Positions 33,101-45,666 are shown, counted from the stretch's first letter. The stretch is DNA of 64,000 nucleotides from Xanthostigma xanthostigma (GCA_963575645.1 OY754468.1:52587665-52651664), one strand, 5' to 3'. Notes: generated from the letters alone by a model not told the origin. Numbers and translations are program-made.

Positions 33101-36100
33101 ATGAAATTTTATATATGTAGGTGATTAGGTAATAATGAAAAACTATTACATTCCATTCAGATTATTTTTTATTTCTTAAAATCGTATTTGGCACCTTTAT
33201 ATTGCAAAAATTTATCGTAGTGAGTACCATACCAATGGTACATAACTCAAAGGTACTAATAAAAAACTATCTTTTTAATGAGATACTGCACATCGATCTT
33301 TGGAAAGAGACAATCTGTTATGAGAGTTAACTCTTAAAGAAGTCAATAACTTTTTCCCATAACAGATAGTCTCTTTCCAAAGGTCGATGTGCAATATTTA
33401 CCGCCGCGTACTCTAAGAAAGTTAAGATCCGTATCCGCGGATCTTGAAACCAAATATCCGTATTCAGATCCGTATCCGCGGATATACATTTTTAACGATC
33501 CGGCACATCACTACAGTCAAGAGTGTTAAAAATTGTAATTGAAAAATTACAAATCATTCTTTTTTGCACAGATCGATTTTTTGTTTTACTTTTTTTTAAC
33601 GATCAGAGTGGCAGGGCCGCAGGGTTTATATAACGACAAGACAATCAACAAAATTGATTTTTAATATTCTTACAGCCATTGGAAACTTCTGTTGCGCTTT
33701 AACGGAATACATTGCGAACATCGATAAAGCTCCAGACCCGACTTTAGATAAAGAAACATTTTCAATTGAAATGACAGTCGCTTACGATATAATCGTTACT
33801 TGGTTACATTCACGTGAACCGAAAGTCGTCGAAAGTATTTTACAGGCGATCGGTGCCCTGGTTCTTATATTGCCCGTCGACAAAATCAAGGAGCAAGTAC
33901 CGAAGTTGGTACCCAATTTATTATCGATTTACAAGAAGTTCAACGAACCCTTCGTGATCACAAAATGCTTGTGCTCGGTAATCGTTGCTATAACTGAGAA
34001 AAATAAACAGTTACTGGAGCCCTTGCTCGACAACCTGTTGAATTCACTTTTAGATCACGTGTCTGTCTCTCCGGATTATATCAGTCATACCGACACGTTA
34101 AAAAATAATTCGGAAGTTTTACGCTGTTACGATAATCTGGGTACATATTTTCCCGATAAAATTATCGATTATCTATCGCAACAATTGAAAAACAATAACG
34201 AAACCGTTAGAATAAAAGCACTTACGATCGTTTCTCATATGATCAATTCCTCCGATCAGGAAATAAAAAAACGTTTGACGAAATTGGTTGCGATTTTGAA
34301 GACGTTATTAAACGATCCTTCGATCAAAGTTAAAAAAGCCATGTTGAAGATTATTGTTTTACTCGCGTATCATAACTTTTTAGAAGGGGACGATATAAAT
34401 CTGTTTTTGAATTACATAATAAAATTGTGCAGTAACAATTTTAATCACGAAATGAACCACAAAACCGACGCTACGAAAGAAAATGTCGAAAACGTCGAGT
34501 TCAAAAGATTGTGTGATAATTCGTTATATTTATTGACGACGTCTGTACCGCAACTCGAAGAAAAATTGTGGCCGTTATTCTTACAAAATTTCTTGAATAG
34601 AGAATTTTCAGAAGCTACATACAGCGTGACCAGATGTTTGTCGCACCTCGCCAGTAAAGTTAAAGAGCAGCAGACGTCGGAAAAAACCATTTCCGAATCG
34701 CCCGATAGTGCCTCGGTTTTTGTTAGATGTTTAGCTTTGTTATCGTCGCCGTTATTGTCATATCGAGGAACGTACGTACTTAATTTTTTGAAGAATTACA
34801 TTTTATTCGTCGACGAAAGACTTACAAAACTCTGGGAAACGAACATAGATGAAATGATTAAATATTTAGAAGAAAACTGCGACGATTTCGATCAAATCCA
34901 ATGGGAAAATCTGGTCATGAACTTTTTATCCACGACCGTAGAAGAAATCAGCGAACCGAAATGGAAAGAAGTAGTAACAAAAGAATTAGAACTAAGTATC
35001 AATAGTTATACGGAATTTTGCGATGAAAAAAACTTCTTATTTATATGTTTAGCGACAATAATTAATCATATACACGACAGGGCTACCATCAATGCCAAAA
35101 TAGATCTGATTCTGAGCCACGCCAAGTCGCACAGCGACATCGAAAATCAGATCTGCTCGAGAGCCATCGGAATTTGTGCCGATCAGAATCTGGATATTAT
35201 TTTACCTAAACTGAAACTGTTGTGGAGTAACGAAGCTGCTCGAAAACATACCAAATTTTTCGGATTGATGAAAGATTCGAAACACGACAATACTGAGCGC
35301 ATAAAACTGACATTACTTTATTGCTATTGGGAAATAGCGTCGAACAAAAAAGATAATACGGTGGCAGCACTCATCGATAACGACATTTTGAAATGGACAG
35401 TCGAACAATTGAAATCCACAAAAGACTTTCACGTCCGTAAATCGGCACTGATGACGATAACGAGTATCGTAGACGTCATGCATACGAACAAAGCGAATTT
35501 AAGTTATACGGTCGAAGATCGCGACGCGATATTGTTTACCGTGCTAGATTTACTGCACGACAACATTCAATTGTATCCGGTGGTATTTCAAGCGGCAACT
35601 TCACTGATCAAATTACCGCCGATATTAAAAATTGAACAGAAAACGCAAATTTTCAAAATCTGTTTTGAAAATGTTTCGTCGAAAAATAAATTAAATCATG
35701 CCGAAATAAACGATAACTTAATATTACTCATACAAGAAATCTTGCTGCAATCGGTGTCGCCGGTCGTTTTGGAAGAAATCTTCTGTTTGCTGCAAATGTG
35801 GTTGAGTCAGGCGGATCAAGAGAAACGATATGCGGCGCTCAAAGTTTTAAAATCGGTCCTGGAATGCTATTTGGTGAACGTTTCGTACGATTCAGGCAGC
35901 GTATTCGAATTGACCGGTTTTATAATAGGCTGTTTAATACCGAAATGTTCCGATCCGAACATGGAAGCGAGAAGGGAGGCCGTCGATTGTATCGAGTTGG
36001 TTTCGGGCATAGCGTCGAAATACGAAGGCCATGTCGATAATTCTTCGGAAGGAAAAGTTTTCGCGGAAATCAAAAACAACGTGCAAACGAATAACCAGCA

Positions 36101-39100
36101 GTCGTTGATGGACAGTTTAACGGAACTGGCTAAAGTAATAAGCGACAGAATGCCGCATTATCAACTGGTTAATTTTATTGAGAATTTATTAACCGGATTG
36201 CTGGACACAGAACCGAACTGCTCGAACGGAGTCGCGAATGTTTTGAACGTATTTTTCAAAATTAAAGGCGGCGATTTATTCCATCATGTGGACGACGTTA
36301 TGAGCAAAATTATATTCAATTTGGAAAGGATTTCCGATCACAATACGAAGATCACGACGTTGAATTCGATTGTAAATTTAGCATCGCACCATCCCAAAGC
36401 TGTTATTACTTCATTACTTATGCAACCGCTCGACAATGAATCGTAAGTTAAAACAGTTTTTGTTTTGTTTTTTTGAAGTGAAAACTTCTTTAGCGGCGTT
36501 GTACACTTTTTTTGTAATGGGTAAAAAATGTTAATCTCGCGTCAGAAAAAGTAAGAACTGGGTGAGACTCTCTAAGTGATAGTAATTGCCAGATACTTTT
36601 TATACAACGTTAGACATCTAGCGTTGAAATATCGTACATAAAAATGCAATCTATGATACAAACCATTTTATTTATACAACGTTAGACATCTAGCGTTGAA
36701 ATATCGTACATAAAAATGCAATCTATGATACAAACCATTTTATTTATACAACGTTAGACATCTAGCGTTGAAATATCGTACATAAAAATGCAATCTATGA
36801 TACAAACCATTTTATTTATACAACGTTAGACATCTAGCGTTGAAATATCGTACATAAAAATGCAATCTATGATACAAACCATTTTATTTATACAACGTTA
36901 GACATCTAGCGTTGAAATATCGTACATAAAAATGCAATCTATGATACAAACCATTTTATTTATACAACGTTAGACATCTAGCGTTGAAATATCGTACATA
37001 AAAATGCAATCTATGATACAAACCATTTTATTTTTTATACGTTAGACATCTAGCGTTGAAATATCGTACATAAAAATGCAATCTATGATACAAACCGTTT
37101 TATTTACAAGTGTTGCCAATAAATAAACAATGCTTCTAAATGCAAAAAATTAAGACGTTAACATTCAAGTTTTCACTTCTGCCGGCACTCTCGGAGTGCA
37201 ACCCGTCTTTTTTTTTATGAGTTAGTTCAGGAATGTATCAGCATCGGTACTTTTTTTTTTAATTTGCAGTTGTATTTCCGAATGCTGGAGGGTTATCAGC
37301 GAAGACAAATTACTGGCCGCGGCTGCCTTGAATCATTTCAGTCGATTGTTCGGAACCACTAATTTGTACGACGAGCAGCCTGGTAGAGAATTATTACGAA
37401 TTGCAACCCATCAACCGCTTGCCGTAAGTTTACCCGGTTAAATAATTTTTTGTACAGTTAAGGAGGTTGAGCCGTTTTACGAAGATAATGAAAAAATCTG
37501 TAATAAAGTTTTTTAATAGATTTTTTTATGACAAAATTATCTGTAAAAAATCCAAAATCATTAGGAGATTTATAAAGTTAAAAATTAACAAAAACTTTTA
37601 CTTGTAGTCTTATGGAAAATATGTCAACCTAGCATGCAAACGGTACATTTTAATTTTTTGCAAATAACCAAATAATGTCAGCAGTTCCGAAAACTAACTA
37701 TGTGAAGCATCGATGTCTTACGCATATTTTAATATTTTTTACAATTTAATTACGAGACTTTTATTCAATAAAAAAATTATTAAACCTTAGCACTTTTATT
37801 CTTGACAATTTTAACTGAATTTTCAACTTTTTAATGATATAATTTTAATTTTTATTACTTCTAATTTCTTTTTTTAATTATTTATTTACTGCATAAAATA
37901 TGTAAAATACAGATATTTATATAATTTTTTTTTCTAACCTTACTTTGTACAAAAAATTCAAAAGTTAGTCCATTAATTAAAATACTGAAATAATGAATTA
38001 ATATTAAAAAAAATTATTTATTTATGCCTTTATGACAATAATTTATTAGTATCATCGACTTATAACCTTTTGTAAAAATTTATTATGGAAAAGTTGCTAC
38101 TTAGAATTCGACTTACTTTTGATTGGGACTGTAACGCATCAACCTCCTTAAGCTATTAAAGTGCAGTGCAGCCAGTCGACAAGATTATCCGAGAATCTAG
38201 TACCTACCGATCCATATTTTCAATTTAATATTTTTAATAATTCCGAGAATCCGCTCGATAAAAATATTACACGCGTTTTCATCGATGTCGACGTCTTTCA
38301 GGCGATAAGCGCATTGAGCGATATGTTCCGGTGGGCTCACATGGAAGAGATAGCCGTTTCGCAGTTTGCCGAAATATTCACGATACTGTTTGTGTCGGTG
38401 GCTTGTTACATAGGAGTATCGGCTCCCGTTCACATTCCGCAACAGTCGAAAGACAAGGACAATAAGTTCAGTATAATTCCAAACCGTAACGCTTATAAAT
38501 TAAACCCTGCAAAAATAGCTTTGGACTCGTTCAAGTCGTTCTTACTCTGCGCCAAATGCGAAAGAGTCGCCGAAGCTCTTTTATTGTGCAGTCGAATCGA
38601 ACGAGAAGAAAGCGTTTTGGCGTACATCGAAGTGATGCCGAAAATCACAGAAAACGTATGCATTGCCCGGCCGAACATGGTTCCGAAAATCATAACAAAT
38701 TTATCGCATTATCGTACGAGTACGTACGAAATACAGAGAATTGCCGTCGCTGCTTTTTATGCCGAGGTTTGTCCGTCTGTTCAGTCCCGTACGGATCTGA
38801 GTATGTATCTAAATGCATCGATATTTCCGTTTTAGTTCATTCATCAGAAAGTTAAGACCGATACTGTTTTGCTCGAAAGCGTGATAACTAGTTTATTGGA
38901 AGGTCAAACGGACTCGTGTGCTACGGTTAGACAGTTGAGTCTGCGAGGTCTCGGCTACATTCCGTCACAAAGTGAGGTCATAGTGTCTCGGCATTGTTCC
39001 GCTGCGTTGAATGCTTTTATGAACGGACTCGATGATCACAAAATGAGGTAGCGACAATTGAAATTTTTATCGTGGTCCCGTTCTTTTTATGCAGTATGGA

Positions 39101-42100
39101 AATTTTAATGCTTGTTATTCGCAGTAACGATATGACAAAGAATACCATTCCGTTAGAAGCAATGATCGGTTTATCGAACATATTACATGCGATCGACGAG
39201 GATCAACTAAATTCGATACAAGTAAATGTCGGAATGCGAATAAAACAGTTCTTCGAAAACGACGATGCTGTTTTGCGTGCGACTTCTATAAAATTGTTCG
39301 GCGATTTGGTCAATTCTTGCAAGAAAACGTGCAGACAAAACACGCTCAAGGAACAGATCAACGGAAATTTGATCTGTCTTTTGTTACATTTGAGCGATAC
39401 GGACGCCGATGTCGTAAAGGTATTTTTTTTTAATATAGTAGGAAAGGAACTGGAGTATTTACTGACTATCTATACTAATATACAGGGTGTCCCATTAAGA
39501 ATGTGACATAGAACAACCGCAGATTCTCCAATTCAAAATAAAACGATTAAGCGAAATATGCTTAGATAAAATGTTACTCGTTTCCGAAATACGGGGTGTT
39601 GAAGTTGAAAACTGAAAAATTATTAATGTCCATAATTTTTTTAATACACCGTATAATTTTACTCAAATCGGCACACTTGTTAAATATCATAAAATGCACC
39701 TAACAATAAAAAAATTAGTTCAGTACGCTCTACCAGTGGCGTACGGCAGGAGTAAGTAATGCTTGTACCCCTTCTAAATGTTACGCCGCTGTCTAAATTT
39801 TAATTTTGACTATAATTTTAATTTTTTTGATATTTTCTAAGTCAATAATGTACACTTGTTAGTTTGTTGTAAAGTCATTGGTTTTCGAGATATTCGCAGT
39901 TTTTTTAAGACAAAATTGTAAAAGTGAATATTATTAATAATAATACAAATAAAAAGTACATGTCTATCTATCTTTAACTGCGAATATCTCGAAAACCAAT
40001 GACTTTACAACAAACTAACAAGTGTACATTATTGACTTAGAAAATATCAAAAAAATTAAAATTATAGTCAAAATTAAAATTTAGACAGCGGCGTAACATT
40101 TAGAAGGGGTACAAGCATTACTTACTCCTGCCGTACGCCACTGGTAGAGCGTACTGAACTAATTTTTTTATTGTTAGGTGCATTTTATGATATTTAACAA
40201 GTGTGCCGATTTGAGTAAAATTATACGGTGTATTAAAAAAATTATGGACATTAATAATTTTTCAGTTTTCAACTTCAACACCCCGTATTTCGGAAACGAG
40301 TAACATTTTATCTAAGCATATTTCGCTTAATCGTTTTATTTTGAATTGGAGAATCTGCGGTTGTTCTATGTCCCATTCTTAATGGGACACCCTGTATAAA
40401 GCTGAAGAGTTTGTTTGTTTGTTTGTTTGAACGCGCTAATCTCAGGAGCTACTGGTTCAAATTGAAAAAATTTTTTTTTGTTGGATAGCCCATTTATCGA
40501 GGAAGGCTATAGGCTATATAAAATCAGGGTACGGCCATTAGGAGCGGAGCATTAATGAAAAATGTTGCAAAATGTATCTCAAAAATAAGCTTCTATTCAG
40601 GTGAAATGCACTAACTAAATATACTCATATTAGCGTTGTCAGAATACAACGCCGACTAGCTCAATCAGTAGAGCACACGACTGTCAATATCAGAGTCGTG
40701 GGTTCGAGCCCTACGTTGGGCGAATACATTTTTATTTTTTTTTTTATTTTCTACATTGCTTTCTTCTAAGGCTTTTATTTAAATTTATTTTAATATTTTT
40801 AATTTTATTTAATTAATTAAAAAAAGTATAAATACTGCTTTTTATCGACAAAAACTTTTGAACGGTAACTCCGATCATCATGAAATTTGGACACAACATT
40901 AATCTCGGCAAACTAAGATGAATGTGTGTACTCATGTTCCTCCTTTCCCCATTCGTTCTTTTACATCCGGGTGAAACCGGACGGGACCGCTAGTCTCAAA
41001 TAAAAGAACAAACTCGCATTAATCGTTTCTGTTTGCAGGCCTGTAAGTATTCTTTACGGGTAGTCGGCCCTTTGTTAGATGCCAATAAAGTGAACGCAAT
41101 GATCCAGGATCACCTAATCGACGATGCAAATTTACAGTTTTCTGATTTTATGATGGCTCTCGTTAAAGTGATGGTAAGAAAAATATTTAAATACAGAAGC
41201 TCAGTCATAGATATATATATATTTAATAGATTGCGGATACACTAGCACCTCCTGTACCTCTTAGAATCCATCTTGCACGTGGAAAACGCCGTAAAAAGCG
41301 CGCGAGATTCAAAAATATTAATTATTTTATAATATGATTTTATTGAGAAAAACGACAAAACTCACAGTAAACAGTGATATTTCGCTCCAAAGCCTATTTT
41401 CGTTTCAAAAATTACAAAATTGAGCATAAATATAATGTAAAAGCTTAGAACATTTTACATTGTCAATTTGGCATCAAGGTTGACAAGCATTGATGCCACT
41501 CTGACAATGTAAAATGTTCAAAGCTTTTATAATTATATTTATGCTCAGTTTTGTAATTTTTGAAACGTTTCAATATAAAAATAGGTTTTAGAGCGAAATA
41601 TCACTGTTTACTGCGAGTTTTATTGTTTTTCCATTAACATCATATTATAAAATATTTAATCCTTTTGAAATCCGCGCGCTTTTTACGGCGTTTTCCACGT
41701 ACAAAATGGCTTCCGTACGGCTTCTAATTGGAACCATTCCGCACAATGCTCAAGGATAGGCATCCGCTATCTATTAATATATATCTATGGGCTCGGTAGA
41801 CAATAAACGAGTAATTTTCACGTAAAAAAATATAACAAAACAGGATCAACGCCATATCATTATTCAAGACAGACGCAACTCGGAATGCAATAACGCTTAA
41901 TATTTTAACATATGTAAATATATTTTCAGGGCGAGGAGCTGGCGGAACTGATTCCATTCTTGTTAATGAGCGCGCTGGCGTACATTAAAAGCTACAGTCC
42001 TGAAATTCGGGGGAATACAGCCGCAATGATCGGTCTGTTGTACAGTAACATGCCGAAAGGGACTGAAAATCAAAAATCTTTAGATTCCGTGTGCCATCGA

Positions 42101-42187
42101 CTTGTGCAGCTTCTCAAAGATCCCGACTCGAATGTTAGAGCAAAGACCGCATATGCCTTGGGTAACTTATTCAGTAGTGCAGACTGA
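30123..42187 (+). CDS. MROH1: Maestro HEAT-like repeat protein MROH1, complete
   Basis: Nine exons: 30123-30488, 32738-32927, 33676-36442, 37270-37423, 38167-38766, 38836-39047, 39125-39419, 41039-41173 and 41930-42187 (TGA). The phases are consistent throughout, giving about 1658 residues, close to the size of human MROH1. The start at 30123 (MSYVSVVIRTLIESSTDK) is preferred because family members begin with this first helix; an in-frame ATG at 30084 would add 13 residues. The protein is nearly all amphipathic helix pairs typical of HEAT/armadillo repeats, with the family block HTMGSLAIANCYGTVPYIKS near residue 145 and a last repeat DPDSNVRAKTAYALGNLF. One 2.77-kb exon encodes over half of it. 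Two acceptors 30 nt apart (39095 and 39125) keep the same frame. The cellular role of the family is poorly known. The acceptor of exon 38167 directly follows a transposon. Confidence 0.93.
30657..31345. mobile_element. Foldback element with internal minisatellite
   Basis: attatacactttcacggtca at the left is mirrored at the right (gaccgcgaaagtgtataatt). Arms of about 50 bp include ggttttttggctctagaaaa. It is in MROH1 intron 1. Confidence 0.7.
30772..30963 (+). repeat. 36-37-bp minisatellite inside the foldback
   Basis: Units read gttcaccccggaattacaat then tcgcataccc.tttatc, with four to five copies, one of them interrupted by an AT-rich block. The near identity suggests recent expansion. Confidence 0.7.
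31628..31870 (+). repeat. 77-bp tandem repeat, just over three units
   Basis: tcagtgtaatgttatggcgg begins at 31628, 31705 and 31782, and a fourth, truncated start occurs at 31863. Each unit carries atgttctatcgcaccaaagc and gcggacgaattg. It is in MROH1 intron 1. Confidence 0.75.
32422..32588. mobile_element. Short palindromic MITE (GTTCGTTCCAAGCAGCC ends)
   Basis: gttcgttccaagcagccg at the left is mirrored at the right (cggctgcttggaacgagc). The second arm block is gtacacagtcttg. An interrupted copy lies at 59823-60572. Confidence 0.72.
32988..33513. mobile_element. hAT-type MITE
   Basis: Same family as 16140, with TSD CAGTCAAC at the left against CAGTCAAG at the right (7 of 8). It lies in MROH1 intron 2. 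Confidence 0.83.
36474..37205 (+). mobile_element. HIN-2 element with expanded central repeat
   Basis: It starts gaagtgaaaacttcttta and ends cttctgccggcactctcgga. Between them the 72-bp unit is repeated seven times. It makes up most of the MROH1 intron 36443-37269. Confidence 0.82.
36603..37106 (+). repeat. 72-bp tandem repeat, seven units, in HIN-2
   Basis: tacaacgttagacatctagc recurs at 36603, 36675, 36747, 36819, 36891 and 36963, with a seventh, slightly altered unit at about 37035. The first six units appear identical by eye. Confidence 0.9.
37462..38147. mobile_element. TTAA-flanked MITE abutting a MROH1 exon
   Basis: It has the same family ends, with TTAA at 37458-37461 and 38148-38151. 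Its right end is 19 bp from the acceptor of the MROH1 exon at 38167. Confidence 0.78.
39483..40394. mobile_element. TA-flanked foldback MITE (CAGGGTGTCCCA ends)
   Basis: It is flanked by TA at 39481-39482 and 40395-40396. Two nearly perfect arms of about 430 bp begin cagggtgtcccattaagaat. The ends fit a Tc1/mariner-type element. It split the Helitron 12 bp from its 5' end. Confidence 0.83.
40651..40722 (+). tRNA. tRNA(Lys)-derived sequence in Helitron, probably not a functional tRNA
   Basis: Sister of 27204-27275 with a few substitutions (gccgactagctcaatcagta). The B box ggttcgagccc is intact and the 3' end is gttgggcg. Both copies occupy the same place in the Helitron. Confidence 0.55.
41206..41789. 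mobile_element. CATAG-family foldback MITE
   Basis: catagatatat to atatatctatg, with an imperfect 8-bp duplication (agctcagt against ggctcggt). It lies in the last MROH1 intron, 32 bp after the donor at 41173. Confidence 0.78.
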
Positions 42188-42242
42188 ATATATAAACTTC
42201 CTAATAGATTTTAAGAAAAACATTTAGGTAGTCTATTACCCA

Positions 42243-42248
42243 AATAAA
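42243..42248 (+). terminator. Poly(A) signal of MROH1
   Basis: AATAAA lies 56 bp after the stop codon and is followed within 25 bp by T-rich sequence, which fits a short 3' UTR. Confidence 0.6.
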
Positions 42249-43359
42249 CTTTATATTTCTTCCATTAAATGCTTTTTAATTATACTTTTTTTATATAGTA
42301 TGTGACCACTGACCAGCGATTGTTTTTCTCTGATTTCTCTTCCATTCAACAAAGCCTATGATAAAAGATATATCATAATATCACTAGGGCTCCGTTCATA
42401 TAACGAATACATTTAAAAATAGGTTATGTAATTTTGGCAGTCAGTAACGAAAAAATTAAAAAATAAAATAACTCACCATTGATTTTCAATTTGATACCAT
42501 CAAGTTATCAACCATTCAGCAACTGATGAGATTTTCCAAGTGCAGGAGTTCATGTTCATAAATAGTCACTTTATGCAAATCACTTTCATTCTGTTAAAAC
42601 CACTTCAAGTCAAAAATAATAGATCTGAATTTCACAACACTTAACGGTTTCCTGATATTTTCATTTATTATTGTCTGAATTATTTTTGACACGTGTAAGA
42701 ATAATAAAGAACTAGACTTTTAGCACCTTTTAAAACCACTCAAGTTACACAACTTGTTAAGACCTGATATTACGTAATTCTATTACAATATCAAACCAAA
42801 AGAAATTATGCAAGTGTTCGTGTGTTTGATGCTGATTTTGTAAGCATTTATGCAAACTTTAAATCGTCTGGATTATTATAATGGATATTTCTAGCTATTA
42901 CATTTTAAGATTAGTATGATTGTTAAAAATTCGAAATAATATCCGTTGTACTTTGTTGAAAAATAATTACAACTACCAAAACGCGGAATATGTTCTAAAT
43001 AGAATATTTCCACCGCAGTGGAACTATTACGAAATTTAAAAAAAAAACTTTTTACGTAGATTAGTGTTGATATATTTTACCATAGATAAACGTATTATAA
43101 TATATAATACGTTAGCCAATGATTTTACTATTAATTTTGAAATTTGTTAATATGTGTATATATTTTATCATTGGAAGATACAAATAACTTATATAATTAC
43201 TTGAAAAATGTTTTAGTTTTGTAATAATTTTGGAATTGTTATAAATTTTGGAAAAAATAAAGTTGACTTTTTTTTAAAAACACGCCACCAAAATATAGGT
43301 ATTTGTAGTATTAATTTCCCCGACCTACATTTGACGTCGCGGCATCGAAATGTCAATTG

Positions 43360-44073
43360 CTTTAATGAGCCTTTTTCCTGAAGTGCGAAAAATCACTCAC
43401 TAGTAGCGCTAGTAGTTCGGTAGGGACAAACACTGTCAAATCCCCATATAAACACACATTAAAGTGTACTTGAAAAAAAATGTTTTTAACAGAAGATGAT
43501 GTTCCTGGAGCAAAACTAAAATTTGCAACTGTAAAAGATAACAATGTAGTAACATTAAAACGTTGGCTTGCGTGTCGTAATTTAAAAGTATCTGGAAAAA
43601 AAATGAATTAATAGACAGGTTAGTATGCAGACTCTAGTAAAATATTAACGACAAATTCAAACTATAATAAGAGAAATTGAAAATAATTATGAATTTCAGA
43701 TTTATTTCCAAATGAAATATGGATAAAAAATATATGGTAATAAAATAAATTTAATTAAATATAATAAATGAATATAATTTAATAAAAGATTGAGGTTATA
43801 TCTCATTCTAATCAATGGTAATAAACTGTGAAAAATTTACTATTCATTTAATTAATTTTAAAAATAATTTCGATAACATATGTAAATGATGACTCTCAGT
43901 GATAAGTTTATCAGTTCAAAATTTTTTTTATTTCAGATTTATATTTTTAAATAAAATAATATCACGTAAATAACATTGGTTGGCATGTAAATATTTTATG
44001 TTTGTCCCTACTACTAGTGCTGCCTCTCGTGACACTTTTGCTGCACTATTCTCAGGAATAAGGCTCATTTCTT
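43360..44073. mobile_element. Inverted-repeat element carrying the SAP-like exon
   Basis: The left end (aatgagcctttttcctga, then ggtagggacaaaca) recurs in inverted form at the right end (tgtttgtccctac, then tcaggaataaggctcatt). The imperfect terminal inverted repeats are about 75 bp. The interior contains the SAP-like fragment and AT-rich filler. The family is unknown. Confidence 0.55.
43480..43611 (+). pseudogene. SAP-domain-like exon fragment, frameshifted
   Basis: Forty-three codons starting MFLTEDDVPG include TLKRWLACRNLKVSGKK, a helix-turn-helix pattern typical of SAP DNA-binding motifs that occur in many insect transposon-derived proteins. The frame stops right after an A-run (GGAAAAAAAATGAATTAA). 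One fewer A would continue the SAP pattern into a sequence ending at a good donor (GACAG then gttagt, 43619). So this looks like a first coding exon, broken by a one-base slip, whose downstream exons are missing. It sits between inverted repeats and is probably part of a decayed transposon or a captured exon. Confidence 0.5.
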
Positions 44074-45353
44074 TAAACACGCTATCTGACCTAAGACAGG
44101 CTTAATTTTTATTGATAGCTACGAATCCCAAAAGCACACAATACAAAACGTTCTAAGAAACGACAACAAAATCAAACAACATTAACGAAGTTAACATGTA
44201 CCTACTTTTTACTGACACTTGAATCTCGATGTTCTGAAACCAATTTCCCAAAAGCAGAAACCCTAAGTATCGTTTGAGAATGATTTTATTAATGCAATTC
44301 AATTTCTAATGAAAAATAAATCAGATGAAATAAACTGCCTCACTTTTGTTTCAGCTGTTTTTTCTTTTGTTTTTAGCTAACCCAACTTATTCACACAAAA
44401 ACAAGGTATGTTCCAACACGCCACCAAACATAGAACTACATAAAAAAAGTACCTTGGGTCAAACAAAAATACACGGCATTACGTAATTAACAATTTTTTA
44501 ATTATTATGTAAATTGCCAATCTGTAAATTATATAAATCGGGTTATTTTTTATACATAATCCAAATTGTATCATTCTATAGAGTGGCACACAACAGTATT
44601 TTATTTTTACTGCATAAATTTAAAATTTACGCTGTTCCAAAAATAATTTTTTTTTTTTGAAAATCAACATAACCATCGCAATTTAATCTCAATTCAGAAT
44701 TACGCTTTTAATGTGATAAAATTTAGTTCTCGTCAATAAAAAATAACAAATAGTACCCCCATTGCGGCCACTCATAAAGTAAAATAATTCATACAAGATT
44801 GTTGATTATAGACATTCTATAACCCTGGTCATCAGAGTCTATCATTCATAGAAAATAGAAACGATTTTACAAAAGCTAAGTGAGATTTTTTACTTACAAA
44901 AACAGAAGTTTTATGTGCTCGCCTATAAATGAAAACAATGAATTTTATTCCATCACAGAAATAGATATCTGCTGAAAATTATCCATTTCTCACTATCGGT
45001 GATAATGAAATTTAAATAAAAAAGAAAGGGAAAATGTCAAATAAATAAAAAAATGATTATATATTTATACAAATAAAAAAGTATGTACAAAAAAAGACGG
45101 TGAATAATTTTCAGCAAATATTTATGAACGGAGAACGGACGCGATTAGGAGGAATCAAAAACATCTTTTTTTTATCGATAACCAATTGTTTTATAGCGAA
45201 TATGAAATGACCTTTTAATAAAACGATGAAGTCTTTCAAATCCTCCTTAGCTCGTTATCTATATATGTTAACTGTATCAAATGAGATTGTATCATAGATT
45301 AAATCAGCACGTTACAGAAAAAACAGTTGTGTGGTTTTAAGAAACCACGACGC

Positions 45354-45666
45354 AAGTGAAACTTTTATTGGATTGTAGACACTTATCCATCACGATTAAT
45401 TATAAACAACAATATTCACATGAATACACGAATAAAAACATGTAAACACTGTACAGCACTTGCCCGCATGACAGACTGACTATGTGTTATACATACTACA
45501 CGGTCAGCTGATGCTAACCATGGGCGCCGCCATATTGGCCTTGGCTGCTCTATCGAGCGCCTACTCCGAACGCCTTTCACTTTACCCCTACTCCGCGGCC
45601 GTCTGTAATGCGACATGCAACAGACGGCCACAAAAATTCGGGGCGATAGAATAAAAGTTTCACTTT
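45354..45666. mobile_element. Short GC-richer element with inverted ends
   Basis: aagtgaaacttttatt at the left is mirrored by aataaaagtttcactt at the right. The interior is notably GC-rich for this region (gggcgccgccatattggcc). The family is not recognised. Confidence 0.5.

Larger units (their letters stand above)
39469..40993 (+). mobile_element. Non-autonomous Helitron with nested MITE
   Basis: Starts TCTATACTAATA after a host A and ends GGGACCGCTAG before a host T. It is about 610 bp of Helitron once the TA-flanked MITE at 39483-40394 is removed. It carries the second tRNA-like copy. It lies in the MROH1 intron before exon 41039 and ends 45 bp from that exon. Confidence 0.83.

Noticed and set aside
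45416-45631. Minus-strand Arg-rich open frame in a GC-rich patch
   Set aside because: It lies inside an element with inverted ends (45354-45666) and has no coding-like features. Read instead as transposon interior.
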